Assembly (NCBI RefSeq): GCF_024300825.1
Contig: NZ_CP101323.1
Span: forward strand, 558,001 to 622,000
Length of the DNA: 64,000 bases
Direction of reading: 5' to 3'
From: Natronomonas gomsonensis
Lineage (GTDB): Archaea > Halobacteriota > Halobacteria > Halobacteriales > Haloarculaceae
The number at the start of each line of letters is the position of its first letter. Positions within the stretch are counted from its first letter, which is position 1. Position numbers and translations under genes: made by a program. The notes below the pieces were generated by a model, which was not told the origin of the DNA, did not search any database, and saw only the letters and a list, made by a program, of their open reading frames with translations. Positions 7,843-16,004 of the stretch are shown one piece after another.

Positions 7843-8886
7843 TTAGTGTCCGGGATGGCGACCGACAGCAAGTGCGGCAGGTACGTCGGGGAACAGCGAA
7901 TCGAGGTTCGGTTCGGATTCCAGCAGTTCGAACGCACGGCCGGTCCGTGCGACGACGCCCGCATCGAGGAGATGTTCGAGGTGGGCGAAGGCTTCTCCCG
8001 GTCCGTGGAGGATGTGGATGAACGACAGCGACCCGAACAGTTCGGCGCTGACCTCCCACGGCGTCGCGGGCCCGTCGTCCAATACGCCCACGACGCGCTC
8101 GGTTCGGTCGCGGTGGTGGGAGATGATGTCGGCGGCTCGTCCCGGCGGGTCGATTATTGGGCCGCGGTGGCCCGGCCACGCCCGGGTGTACTGGCGTGAA
8201 ATAATGTCGACGAGCGCGTCGAGGTACTGTTCGAGGGCACCGTCGACGCGAATGTCGGCGCCACCGACGTTTGGGGTGTAGTACGGCAACAGCGCGTCGC
8301 CGCTGAACAACTCCTCGCCATCGCGGCCCTCGAAGGCAAAGCCCGCCAGTCCGGCGGCGTGCCCCGGCATATGAACCGCCTCGAGTTCGACGCTCCCGAG
8401 GTCGAAGGTGTCGCCGTCCTCGAAGGTGGTCACCTCGGGAGCCTCGCCGTCCATGCCCGCACTGCCGTCGAGGAACGCCAGCAGTTCCTCCTGTTTCTCC
8501 TCGGGCATTCCCCACTCGTCGATGGCGTTCCGGAGTCGGTCCTCCTGTGCGGCCATCGCCTCGGGGTCTTGGGCGACGAGCGGCGCGTCGGCCTCGTGGA
8601 CGTTGACCGGACAGCCGCTTTCGGCCTGTATCTCGCCGGCCAATCCGGTGTGGTCGGCGTGGTGATGCGTGAGTAGGATTCGCTCGATGTCGGCGAACGC
8701 GAGGTCGTATTCGGCCAACCCCTCTTGGAGTTGCCTCCGCGTGTCGTCGGATGCGACGCCGGTGTCGACGAGCGTCGTCGTCGCGCCGTCTTCGAGCCCG
8801 AGAACGTAGCAGTTGTTGTTCCCCTCGAAGGCGTGGTTGCCGAGCGCGACGAGTCCGAGTTCGAAATCGAGGGCGGGGTCCGTCAT
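7843..8886 (-). CDS. MBL-fold metallo-hydrolase
   Basis: A 347-residue protein. Residues 1-240 form a metallo-beta-lactamase fold with H74-x-H76-x-D78-H79 in LLTHHHADHTG, a distal H in HMPGHAAG, D in LFSGDALLP and H in AWPGHRGP, enough to bind two zinc ions. The C-terminal 100 residues resemble the winged-helix tail of the glyoxalase-II-like/LACTB2 group. The enzyme should hydrolyse a thioester, lactone or phosphodiester; the substrate is unknown. Its ATG overlaps the stop of the MoaD-like gene by 4 bases, so the two are translationally coupled. Confidence 0.88.
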   Translation of the reverse strand: MTDPALDFELGLVALGNHAFEGNNNCYVLGLEDGATTTLVDTGVASDDTRRQLQEGLAEYDLAFADIERILLTHHHADHTGLAGEIQAESGCPVNVHEADAPLVAQDPEAMAAQEDRLRNAIDEWGMPEEKQEELLAFLDGSAGMDGEAPEVTTFEDGDTFDLGSVELEAVHMPGHAAGLAGFAFEGRDGEELFSGDALLPYYTPNVGGADIRVDGALEQYLDALVDIISRQYTRAWPGHRGPIIDPPGRAADIISHHRDRTERVVGVLDDGPATPWEVSAELFGSLSFIHILHGPGEAFAHLEHLLDAGVVARTGRAFELLESEPNLDSLFPDVPAALAVGRHPGH

Positions 8887-9194
8887 TGTGCGACCTCCGC
8901 GAGTCGAGTCGTCGCCGCTCCACCCGAGACGCCCGGCGACAACACGAGCGTGTCGCCGTCGGAGAGTACCACGTCGTCGCGGTCTTCGAGAAGTGGCTGG
9001 TCGTTTCGCGCGACCGTGATGTGAGTGCGCAACGCGCCGTTCTCGCGGAACAGCAGTGACTGTAGGCCGTCGTAGTCGTCGGCGACGGCTCGAAGGGCTT
9101 CGACGACGGTGGTCCCGTCGGGAACGGTTCGAATCACCGACTTCTCTCCGACGGCGTCGCGAAGCGTCGCGTAGAACTCGAACTCGAGTTGCAT
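8883..9194 (-). CDS. MoaD/ThiS/SAMP-like ubiquitin-fold protein with C-terminal tail
   Basis: A 103-residue beta-grasp protein starting at MQLEFEFYATLRDAVG. The start is supported by a GCTTTTGCC box 30 nt upstream. The typical end of a sulfur carrier or archaeal SAMP modifier, LVLSPGVSGG, is present, but Gly91-Gly92 is not terminal: 11 residues (AATTRLAEVAQ) follow. Family members need an exposed C-terminal Gly-Gly for adenylation by the E1-like enzyme, so this protein would need trimming, for example by a JAMM protease, or may not be conjugated at all. It is coupled to the MBL hydrolase gene. Confidence 0.82.
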   Translation of the reverse strand: MQLEFEFYATLRDAVGEKSVIRTVPDGTTVVEALRAVADDYDGLQSLLFRENGALRTHITVARNDQPLLEDRDDVVLSDGDTLVLSPGVSGGAATTRLAEVAQ

Positions 9195-9270
9195 GCCAGA
9201 CCGTGGTCGCCTGTCCGGCAAAAGCTTTCCCTCGGCAGCAATGTCGGTCAGGTACTTCGACCCCCGTCGA

Positions 9271-9879
9271 TTACACGCCCGTCCCGGTCGGCGCGTCGCC
9301 TTCGAACCGCGGTTCGGAATCGAGCCCCAGTTCTTCTAAGGCCGCCTGCATGTGCTCGTCGTCGACGAACCCCGACCCGTCCTCGACGCGCTTCTCGTGG
9401 GCGAGTGCGAGCACCTCGCCACGGCGCTCGGGCGGAAAGTCGTACTTTTCGACGACCAACTCGATGACGAGACCTGTCGGGTCCTGGGTGTACAGCGAGT
9501 GGAAGGCCCCGCGGTCGAACTCGTTGAAGCCGTAGTCGGCCGCACGGAGGGCATTTTTGGTATCGTCGAACTCCTCGGGCGCGATGGAAAAAGCGAGGTG
9601 GTGGACGTTGCCGGCACCGCGGTACGGTCGCGGCGAGCGGTTCTCGCCGACGAAGAAGGTGAGAATCCGTCCGTCACCGGTGTCGAAAAACAGATGCGTC
9701 AACTCCGGGGCGTCGAGATTTGGCTGTTCGAGCACCAGCGGCATCCCCAGCAGGTCCCGATAGAAGGCGAGCGTGCTCGCGGCGTCGCCGCCCATCACGG
9801 TCATGTGGTCGGTGCCGATGGTGTGGACCGGGCTGTCGGGCTTTTCTGCGGTAACGTCGTGTTCGGGGGTATGCTCCAT
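9271..9879 (-). CDS. VOC-family (glyoxalase/extradiol dioxygenase-like) protein
   Basis: A 202-residue protein with one pair of beta-alpha-beta-beta-beta modules: IGTDHMTVMGGDAASTLAFYRDLLGMPLV, then VHHLAFSIAPEEFDDTKNALRAADYGFNEF and LYTQDPTGLVIELVVEKY. H25 in DHMTV, H in NVHHLAF and E in VIELV are candidate metal ligands. The tail about residues 160-202 is charged and may be disordered. It may act on a ring-cleavage or halogenated-compound intermediate, but this rests only on the divergent dehalogenase-like neighbour that shares its upstream region. Confidence 0.82.
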   Translation of the reverse strand: MEHTPEHDVTAEKPDSPVHTIGTDHMTVMGGDAASTLAFYRDLLGMPLVLEQPNLDAPELTHLFFDTGDGRILTFFVGENRSPRPYRGAGNVHHLAFSIAPEEFDDTKNALRAADYGFNEFDRGAFHSLYTQDPTGLVIELVVEKYDFPPERRGEVLALAHEKRVEDGSGFVDDEHMQAALEELGLDSEPRFEGDAPTGTGV

Positions 9880-9931
9880 ATCTTCGATAGGCGGTCGAGC
9901 CTCAAATAGACCCCTCTACCCTCGATGATAC

Positions 9932-9953
9932 CGGGTGACGCAAACGTCACCCG
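9932..9953. promoter_or_regulatory. Perfect inverted repeat between VOC and dehalogenase-like genes
   Basis: CGGGTGACG-CAAA-CGTCACCCG has 9-bp perfect arms and ends 4 bases before the CTTTTGGGC promoter box of the dehalogenase-like gene. The position fits a repressor or activator operator acting on that gene, and possibly on the divergent VOC gene. Confidence 0.6.
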
Positions 9954-9957
9954 AATC

Positions 9958-9966
9958 CTTTTGGGC
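9958..9966 (+). promoter_or_regulatory. Promoter-like CTTTTGGGC box
   Basis: The first base lies 29 nt upstream of the GTG at 9987, exactly the spacing seen before guaB. This favours 9987 over the GTG at 9972 as the start of the dehalogenase-like gene. Confidence 0.5.
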
Positions 9967-9986
9967 GCGCCGTGGGAGTTGCTTCC

Positions 9987-10883
9987 GTGACTCTCACCAC
10001 CACTCCCGAGGAGCGATTCGAAGACGTTCCGGACTACGACTATCCCCACGAGAAGGTCCCCGTCACCGACGATGGCGCCGAGATGGCCTACGTCGATGTC
10101 GAGGGCGATGGAGACGAGACGTTCCTGCTCATGCACGGCGAACCGACGTGGGGTTTCCTCTACCGGAAGATGATTTCCACGCTCTCCGAGCACGGTCGCG
10201 TCATCGTCCCCGACATGCTCGGTCTCGGCCGCTCGGACAAGTACACCGACCCCGACGCCTACAGTTTCGACCTCCACTACGACGCCTTCGAGACGCTGCT
10301 GTTCGAGGAGTTGGACCTCTCCGAAATTACCCTCGTCTGTCAGGACTGGGGCGGCATTCTGGGGCTCGCGCTCGCGGGCCACAATCCCGAACGGTTCGCC
10401 CGCCTCGTAGCGATGAACACCGGCGTCCCCGACGGCACACAGGAGATGTCCGACGCGTGGCACCAGTTCGCCGACTTCGTCGAGAACGTCGAGGAACTCC
10501 CCATCGGGATGTTAATCCAAAACGCCACGGCCGAGGAATTGTCCGAAGAGGTCATCGCCGCCTACGAGGCGCCGTTTCCGACCGAGGAGTCGAAAGCCTG
10601 TGCCCGCGTACTGCCCTTCCTTATCCCGCACTCACCGGACGATGAGGGCGCCGACACGATGCAGGCCGCCAAACAGCGGTTGAGCGAGTGGGAGAAGCCG
10701 GCGTTCGTCCTCTTTTCGGACTCCGACCCCATCACGCGCAACGCTCGTGACCCGCTTCGGGAGTTGATTCCCACCGCGAGCGAACAGCCGGATACGTGGA
10801 TAGAGGGTGCGATGCACTTCCTCCAAGAGGACAAAGGCGAGGAAATCGCCGACGAGATAGCCGCCTTCGTCGAGCGAAGTTAA
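9987..10883 (+). CDS. Haloalkane dehalogenase-like alpha/beta hydrolase
   Basis: About 298 residues from the GTG at 9987. It has the oxyanion motif HGEPTW, followed by FLYRKM as in DhlA-type enzymes. The nucleophile elbow is VCQDWGGILG, with Asp (D120) as nucleophile and the adjacent Trp as a halide-stabilising residue. The acid is an Asp in FSDSDPIT and the base is the His in EGAMHFLQED near the end. An Asp rather than Ser nucleophile, with Trp next to it, is the mark of subfamily I haloalkane dehalogenases. The predicted reaction is hydrolysis of a carbon-halogen bond to an alcohol, although epoxide-hydrolase relatives share the Asp. A perfect inverted repeat lies just upstream of its promoter box. 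Confidence 0.82.
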   Translation: MTLTTTPEERFEDVPDYDYPHEKVPVTDDGAEMAYVDVEGDGDETFLLMHGEPTWGFLYRKMISTLSEHGRVIVPDMLGLGRSDKYTDPDAYSFDLHYDAFETLLFEELDLSEITLVCQDWGGILGLALAGHNPERFARLVAMNTGVPDGTQEMSDAWHQFADFVENVEELPIGMLIQNATAEELSEEVIAAYEAPFPTEESKACARVLPFLIPHSPDDEGADTMQAAKQRLSEWEKPAFVLFSDSDPITRNARDPLRELIPTASEQPDTWIEGAMHFLQEDKGEEIADEIAAFVERS

Positions 10884-11467
10884 CCGACGGTCGTCGCGAC
10901 GCCTTTCGTCTGTCGGTAATCGCTGTCCAGCAGCGCCTCGAGTCGGTCGACGAGCGCTTCTCTGTCCCCCGACTCCCACTCGGTGGGTTCGCGGACGGGG
11001 ACGACGAGAAAGCCGCGGCCCCGCACGTCGCTCGCGTGGAGTCGAGCGGCGTCGTGTGGGAGCTTTCGCGCCTGCGTCGTGAACTCCGTCAGGACGTACG
11101 ACAGCGCCTCGTCGCCGACAGGGAGGAGAATATGCGCGTTCACTGCACGGATTTCGGCGTCGGCGTATCGTTCGAGGTCCGCGGGGTCGCCGGGGGAGAG
11201 CCACAGGTACGAGAGATAGCAGTTCGACAGTTCGGGGGCGTCGCTGTACGGTTCCGCGGCGAAGCCGACGGCGTGGAGAACGCCCTGTAACCGCCGGCCG
11301 GCGAGCGTTCCAGTAAACGGAACGCCCGTCTCCGTGCCGCCGTGAGTCTCGCCGTCGAGGCCCACGACGTGAAAGTCGGCGTTGGCGTCGCCGTAGCCGT
11401 ACACGGCGGGTTCACCCGGAGCAGTCATCCCGAAGGGGTTCGACACCCGGTCAGTCACGCGCTTCAC
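10880..11467 (-). CDS. Uracil-DNA glycosylase superfamily protein
   Basis: A 195-residue protein from a GTG at 11467, with a TTTTATT promoter-like box about 25 nt upstream. Near the N-terminus GDANADFHVVGLDGETHG and GVPFTG correspond to the family IV/V UDG motifs (GEAPG-like and GRPFVG-like). The segment HILLPVGDEALSYV resembles the later strand-helix. The four cysteines of Fe-S UDGs are absent (a single Cys, in NCYLSYL), so it belongs to the non-iron-sulfur part of the superfamily. It may remove uracil or a related base, or have lost activity. Its 3' end overlaps the dehalogenase-like gene by 4 bases, convergently. Confidence 0.72.
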   Translation of the reverse strand: MKRVTDRVSNPFGMTAPGEPAVYGYGDANADFHVVGLDGETHGGTETGVPFTGTLAGRRLQGVLHAVGFAAEPYSDAPELSNCYLSYLWLSPGDPADLERYADAEIRAVNAHILLPVGDEALSYVLTEFTTQARKLPHDAARLHASDVRGRGFLVVPVREPTEWESGDREALVDRLEALLDSDYRQTKGVATTVG

Positions 11468-11511
11468 ACCGTGGGCTAGGCGAGCGGTGAATAAAAGAAC
11501 GCGGTCGCGGC

Positions 11512-12033
11512 TTACTCTTCGACGACTTCGATGGCGCCCTTCATGCCCTGCGTCTCGTGGGGCTGACAGACGTAGAGTTGGATGCCGGTGTTGTCGAATG
11601 ACTGATTGAAGGTGTGGCCCTCCTCACCGACGATTTCGCTCTGGAAGTCGGATTCGGAGTCCTCGACGGAGGCGACGTTGTGAGAGCCGCCCTCGCCGGT
11701 CCACTCCCAGACGACCGTCGTACTTGAACTAATGCGAACCGCGGCGGGGTCGAACGCCAATCCACCGTCGCCGGCGCCGACCATGATGGTCACTTCGTCC
11801 TCGCCGGTCATGTCGACGATAGAGCCATCGTATAGGTTGGCTCCCGAGAGGAAGTCGTCGATTTCTTGTGGGACCTCGGCACCGTCGCCGTCGCCATTGC
11901 CGTTCCCGTTGCCGTTTCCGTTGCCGTTGCCGTTTCCATTTCCGCCGCCGTTGCCAGTACAGCCCGCCAGTGTACCGGCCGCGACTGCGGCGCCGGTAGC
12001 CTGCACGAATCGTCGTCGGCTCACATCTCTCAT
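11512..12033 (-). CDS. Halocyanin-type blue copper lipoprotein
   Basis: A 173-residue protein. Tat signal RRRFVQATG, hydrophobic stretch and lipobox TLAGC give a lipid-anchored, cell-surface protein. Residues 27-47 form a Gly-Asn dipeptide-repeat linker, encoded by a short tandem DNA repeat, then comes a plastocyanin-like domain with copper ligands H in GGSHNVASV and C/H/M in YVCQPHETQGMKG. It should carry single electrons at the outer membrane face. The linker length is likely to vary between strains because of the repeat. Confidence 0.93.
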   Translation of the reverse strand: MRDVSRRRFVQATGAAVAAGTLAGCTGNGGGNGNGNGNGNGNGNGNGDGDGAEVPQEIDDFLSGANLYDGSIVDMTGEDEVTIMVGAGDGGLAFDPAAVRISSSTTVVWEWTGEGGSHNVASVEDSESDFQSEIVGEEGHTFNQSFDNTGIQLYVCQPHETQGMKGAIEVVEE

Positions 12034-12264
12034 AACGAATTACAGTTAGGTCCGTGGCAAGATAAAAGGCACACGAGGCGTGTCAACACCTATTGTGTAA
12101 TCAGTTCACAAGATACTGATGAATGGAACGGCGACGGAAATCGACAGGTCCTCCGACGTCTCCCGAGTGGAGACGCGCTCGGGTGACCCTTGAGAGCGCC
12201 GAGCGCACGGGCCTTCCTCGCGCGGCGAACGCTTTTGACCCGCGCCGACGAACCCCCGACTGAA

Positions 12265-13542
12265 ATGAGTCTTGACGACGCGGCCGAGGAGCTCGCCTCC
12301 ACCCTCGGCGTAGACAAAGCGGAGGTCAAAGAGGACTTGGAGAAACTCGTCTCGTATTCGGTGCCGATGGACGAGGCCAAACAGAGCCTCCGTCGGAAGT
12401 ACGGCGATTCCGGCGGCGGTGGCGGCGGTGGCGGCGAACCACCAGCGACCGACATCGCTGACATCGAACCCGACATGGGCAACGTCAGCGTTACCGCGCG
12501 CGTGCTGACGGTCGGCAAGCGCTCCATCCGGTATCAAGGCGACGACCAGGTCATCTTCGAGGGCGAGTTGGCCGACGAGACGGGGAAAATCTCCTACACC
12601 GCGTGGACGGATTTCTCGCTGTCGCCCGGCGACACCATCACCGCCGGCAACGCGGGCGTCCGCGAGTGGGAAGGCGACCCCGAACTCAACCTCGGGGAGT
12701 CGACGACGGTGACACTCGAAGAGGACTCCCTCGAGGTCCCCTACGAGGTCGGCGGCGAGCGCGACCTCATCGACCTCCAACCCGGAGACCGTGGCCGGAC
12801 GGTCGAGGTGCAGGTCCTCGAAGTCGAAGAGAAGACCATCGACGGCCGCGACGGGGAAACCGACATCCTCAGCGGCGTCGTGGGTGACGAAACCGCCAGA
12901 CTGCCGTTCACCGACTGGGACCCACACGCCGACATCGAAGCCGGGGCGTCGGTCCGCATCGAGGACGCATACATCCGCGAGTTCCGCGGTGTCCCCTCGG
13001 TCAACGTCACGGAGTTCTCGACGGTCGACCCGACCGCAGACGTCGATGTCAGCGACTCAGCGACGGAGATGGGCGTTCGGGAGGCCGTCGAGGCCGGCGG
13101 CGTCTTCGACGTGGAGTTGGTCGGCAACGTCATCGAGGTCCGGGATGGCTCTGGTCTCATTCAGCGCTGTCCCGAGTGTGGCCGGGTCGTCCAGAACGGC
13201 CAATGTCGCAGCCATGGCGAGGTCGACGCGGAAGACGACATGCGGGTGAAAGCCATCCTCGACGACGGAACCGACACGGTGACGGTCGTCCTCGGTCGGG
13301 AGTTGACCGAGGAGGTGTACGGCGGCACGCTTGAGGAAGCGTTGAACCATGCTCGCGACGCGATGGACCGCGAGGTCGTCGCGGAGGAGATAGCCGCGGG
13401 CGTCGTCGGACGGGAGTACCGCGTCCGCGGGGCGCTGTCGGTCGACGAGTACGGCGCGAACCTCGATGCGACCGAGTTCGAGGAAAGCGGTGACGACCCT
13501 GCCGCACGTGCCGAGGCCCTGCTCGCGGAGGTGGGCCGATGA
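12265..13542 (+). CDS. rpa1: Replication protein A (RPA1-type single-stranded DNA-binding protein)
   Basis: A 425-residue protein starting at MSLDDAAEELASTLG, with a CTTTTGACC box 33 nt upstream. An N-terminal helical segment and a poly-Gly linker (about 56-63) are followed by two OB folds (VSVTARVLTVGKRSI and the next repeat). A third OB fold contains a zinc finger C302-x2-C305-x8-C314-x2-H317. It coats ssDNA in replication and repair. It forms the operon rpa1-rpap1-rpe as in Haloferax, with ATGA overlaps to the next gene. Confidence 0.92.
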   Translation: MSLDDAAEELASTLGVDKAEVKEDLEKLVSYSVPMDEAKQSLRRKYGDSGGGGGGGGEPPATDIADIEPDMGNVSVTARVLTVGKRSIRYQGDDQVIFEGELADETGKISYTAWTDFSLSPGDTITAGNAGVREWEGDPELNLGESTTVTLEEDSLEVPYEVGGERDLIDLQPGDRGRTVEVQVLEVEEKTIDGRDGETDILSGVVGDETARLPFTDWDPHADIEAGASVRIEDAYIREFRGVPSVNVTEFSTVDPTADVDVSDSATEMGVREAVEAGGVFDVELVGNVIEVRDGSGLIQRCPECGRVVQNGQCRSHGEVDAEDDMRVKAILDDGTDTVTVVLGRELTEEVYGGTLEEALNHARDAMDREVVAEEIAAGVVGREYRVRGALSVDEYGANLDATEFEESGDDPAARAEALLAEVGR

Positions 13543-15104
13543 GTTCCAGCGACGACGGTCCCGGTCGCCGGGAAGTCGCCTACCGACTGTTCGCGGCGGA
13601 GTTCGACGACTCGGAGTTCGATTACAGTGAATCCGACGAGGAACGGGCACCGAACTACGTCGTCACGCCGACCGGCGCCCGGGTCAATCGGCTCTTTGCA
13701 GTCGGCGTCCTCACCGAAGTCGAGGACGTCAACCCCGAGATGGTCCGCGGCCGGGTCGTCGGCCCGACCGGCGCCTTCGTCACCTACGCCGGTCAGTATC
13801 AACCCGACGCGCTCACGTTCCTCGAACGCGCCGACCCGCCGACGTTCCTCGCGCTTTCGGGAAAGGCTCGCACGTTCGAACCGGACGACGGTGACCGTAT
13901 ATACACCTCGGTCCGCCCGGAGTCGGTCAGCGAAGTCGACGCCGAGACCCGCGACCGCTGGGTCGTCACGACCGCCGAGCGGACGCTCGAACGCATCGGC
14001 ATCATGGCCTCGGCCATCGAGGCCGGCCTCGCCGGCGAGCAGTTGCGCGCCGCACTGTTGAAAGCGGGCGTCGACGAACGCCTCGCCGACGGCGTCGCAC
14101 TCGCCTTGGATTACTACGGCACCACACCGGCGTACCTCGACGCTCTCCGTGAGACGGCTCTCGATGCGCTTCGCGTCGTCGCCGGCGAGAAAGACGAAGT
14201 GGGCCGACTCGACGTGGCTCCCGACGAGGGGATGGGCGATGCCAGTGCGCTCGCGACGCTCGACCTCTCGGGGGCACCGTCGCCGGAGACGGCCGCCGCC
14301 GCGGCCGGCGTCGGTGAGTCTGACCCGACATCCGAGGCCGACGACGCCGACGATGCTGAAGCCACGGGCCAGTCAGCCGAGACGGCAGAGGCCGAATCAG
14401 AGAGTACTGACACGGAGTCGACGCCCGAGGCCGAACCGACGCTCTCTGACACCGACACGAGAACCGAATCGGAGTCGGACTCGGAGGCGGTCGCCGCTCC
14501 CGACGAATCTGACGGCGCAGAAGCGCGTGACGAAGCAGAGGAACTCCAACCGGATGCCGAACCGGCCGAGACGACTGCCGACTCGGAACCGGCCGATGAA
14601 ATCGCCGCCGAGACGGAACCCACGGAGTCGACCACCGAACCGGCCGACGACGACGTTCGTGAGGAGGTCGAAGAGGAGTTGGACGACTTCGACCCGGGCG
14701 AGTTCGAACTCGACGAGGAGGAGCGCCGCGAGGTCGAAGAGGAGTACGGAACCGAGTTCTCGACGGCCGGGGAGGTCGAGGAAGCGGGCATCGAGACGCC
14801 GGGTCCCGACGAGTCGTCCGAGGTAGCCGAGAGCGACGGCGCCGAACCGGAGCCGGAACCGGAACCGGAAGCGACTGAAGACGAAGAAGATGCGGCGGGA
14901 GCCGACGACGTCGACCTCGAAGACGCCGTCATGGAGACGATGGAAGCGCTGGACGACGGCGACGGCGCCGACCGCGAGGAACTCGTCGCGACGCTCGTCG
15001 AAGAGCACGGCGTCGCCGCCGACGCAGTCGAGGAGGCCATCCAAGACGCGCTGATGAGCGGTCGGTGTTACGAGCCCTCCGACGGCGTCCTGAAGTCCAT
15101 CTGA
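13539..15104 (+). CDS. rpap1: RPA-associated protein Rpap1
   Basis: A 521-residue protein overlapping rpa1 by 4 bases. The N-terminal 190 residues form an OB-like domain (RREVAYRLFAAEFDDSEF, NYVVTPTGARVNRLFAVGVLTEVE) conserved in COG3390 RPA-associated proteins. Residues about 245-465 are a very long, low-complexity Glu/Asp/Ala/Thr linker. The last 60 residues (EDAVMETMEALDD to YEPSDGVLKSI) form a small winged-helix-like domain. In Haloferax the orthologue is needed for RPA1 function in DNA repair. The unusual linker length is the main feature that could vary between species. Confidence 0.88.
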   Translation: MSSSDDGPGRREVAYRLFAAEFDDSEFDYSESDEERAPNYVVTPTGARVNRLFAVGVLTEVEDVNPEMVRGRVVGPTGAFVTYAGQYQPDALTFLERADPPTFLALSGKARTFEPDDGDRIYTSVRPESVSEVDAETRDRWVVTTAERTLERIGIMASAIEAGLAGEQLRAALLKAGVDERLADGVALALDYYGTTPAYLDALRETALDALRVVAGEKDEVGRLDVAPDEGMGDASALATLDLSGAPSPETAAAAAGVGESDPTSEADDADDAEATGQSAETAEAESESTDTESTPEAEPTLSDTDTRTESESDSEAVAAPDESDGAEARDEAEELQPDAEPAETTADSEPADEIAAETEPTESTTEPADDDVREEVEEELDDFDPGEFELDEEERREVEEEYGTEFSTAGEVEEAGIETPGPDESSEVAESDGAEPEPEPEPEATEDEEDAAGADDVDLEDAVMETMEALDDGDGADREELVATLVEEHGVAADAVEEAIQDALMSGRCYEPSDGVLKSI

Positions 15105-15839
15105 ATGCTCGAACCGGTGTCGGGCCGGCCGGCGGCGGTCGCCGACTGTGGCGTCGAACGAGCCCTCGTCGTCGCGGATTACCACGCCGGTCTGGAGGTC
15201 GGACTCAGACGAGACGGTGTCGAGATTCGAAGCCACGCGGCCGAGCGCCGCGAGTCGTTACTCCGACTGCTGGCCGAGTCCGACGTGGACCGACTGGTGT
15301 TGTTGGGCGACGCCGGCGACGCCATCGGCGAACCGAGCGGCGCCGAACGGGAGGAGTTGTCGGCGCTGTTCGAGGCTGTCACCGAGCGGGTACCGGTAAC
15401 GCTGACGAAGGGGAACCACGACGGGGCCATCGAGTCGGTCGTGGAGGGAATCGACGGCGTCGATGTCGTCGACGGTCCCGGGGTCAGAATCGGTGACGTC
15501 GGATTCTGCCACGGCCACACCTGGCCCGACGAGGAGGTGGTCGCGGCGCCGACGCTGTGCACCGCCCACGAACACCCGATGGTCCGACTGGAAGACGACG
15601 TGGGCGGGTCGCGTCGAGAGCGAGTGTGGCTCCGTGGCCGCCTCGATGAGGCGGGCTTTCCCGACTACGACCGCGTCGGCGAGCGCATCGTCGTCTGTCC
15701 GGCGTTCAACGACCTCTCCGGCGGGACGCTGGTCAACGAGAGCGACGACTTTCTCTCGCCGTTTCTGCCCGAGGGGCTGGCCGAAGGTGAGGCGTACCTG
15801 CTCGACGGAACGCGACTCGGCGACTATCGGTCGGTGTAA
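15105..15839 (+). CDS. rpe: RPA operon metallophosphoesterase Rpe
   Basis: A 244-residue calcineurin-like phosphoesterase beginning directly after the rpap1 stop. Motifs in order: D-x-H in VADYHAG, GD in LLGDAGD, GNHD in TKGNHDG, H in FCHGHTW, and AHEHP in CTAHEHPMV. This is a complete two-metal site. It is the third gene of the conserved haloarchaeal RPA operon. It probably hydrolyses a phosphodiester or nucleotide linked to DNA repair; the actual substrate is unknown. Confidence 0.88.
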   Translation: MLEPVSGRPAAVADCGVERALVVADYHAGLEVGLRRDGVEIRSHAAERRESLLRLLAESDVDRLVLLGDAGDAIGEPSGAEREELSALFEAVTERVPVTLTKGNHDGAIESVVEGIDGVDVVDGPGVRIGDVGFCHGHTWPDEEVVAAPTLCTAHEHPMVRLEDDVGGSRRERVWLRGRLDEAGFPDYDRVGERIVVCPAFNDLSGGTLVNESDDFLSPFLPEGLAEGEAYLLDGTRLGDYRSV

Positions 15840-15856
15840 CCGGAGACAGGAGACAT

Positions 15857-15889
15857 CGGAGAACGGGACTCGGGGACTCCCGTTCTCCG
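15857..15889 (+). terminator. Strong hairpin after the RPA operon
   Basis: A 12-bp perfect stem, CGGAGAACGGGA/TCCCGTTCTCCG, with a 9-base loop, begins 18 bases after the rpe stop. No T-run follows directly, so it may be a terminator, a 3'-end stability structure, or a short palindromic repeat. Confidence 0.45.
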
Positions 15890-16004
15890 TAATCGTTCGT
15901 GGTCGATACAGCGAGAAAGCACCATCGCGGGGCATACCCGGTCGTTTATGTCTTCGGCATCCGCGAGCGCGGCGCTTAATCCGCTCGCGCTCCAACGACC
16001 AGCA

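Noticed and set aside
11870-11950. Tandem hexamer-like repeat as possible CRISPR or satellite
   Set aside because: It encodes the Gly-Asn linker of the halocyanin in frame; no spacers.
14397-15236. Long Ser/Phe-rich minus-strand frames opposite rpap1
   Set aside because: Shadows of the acidic low-complexity linker; long open antisense frames are normal for GC-rich Glu/Asp-rich genes.
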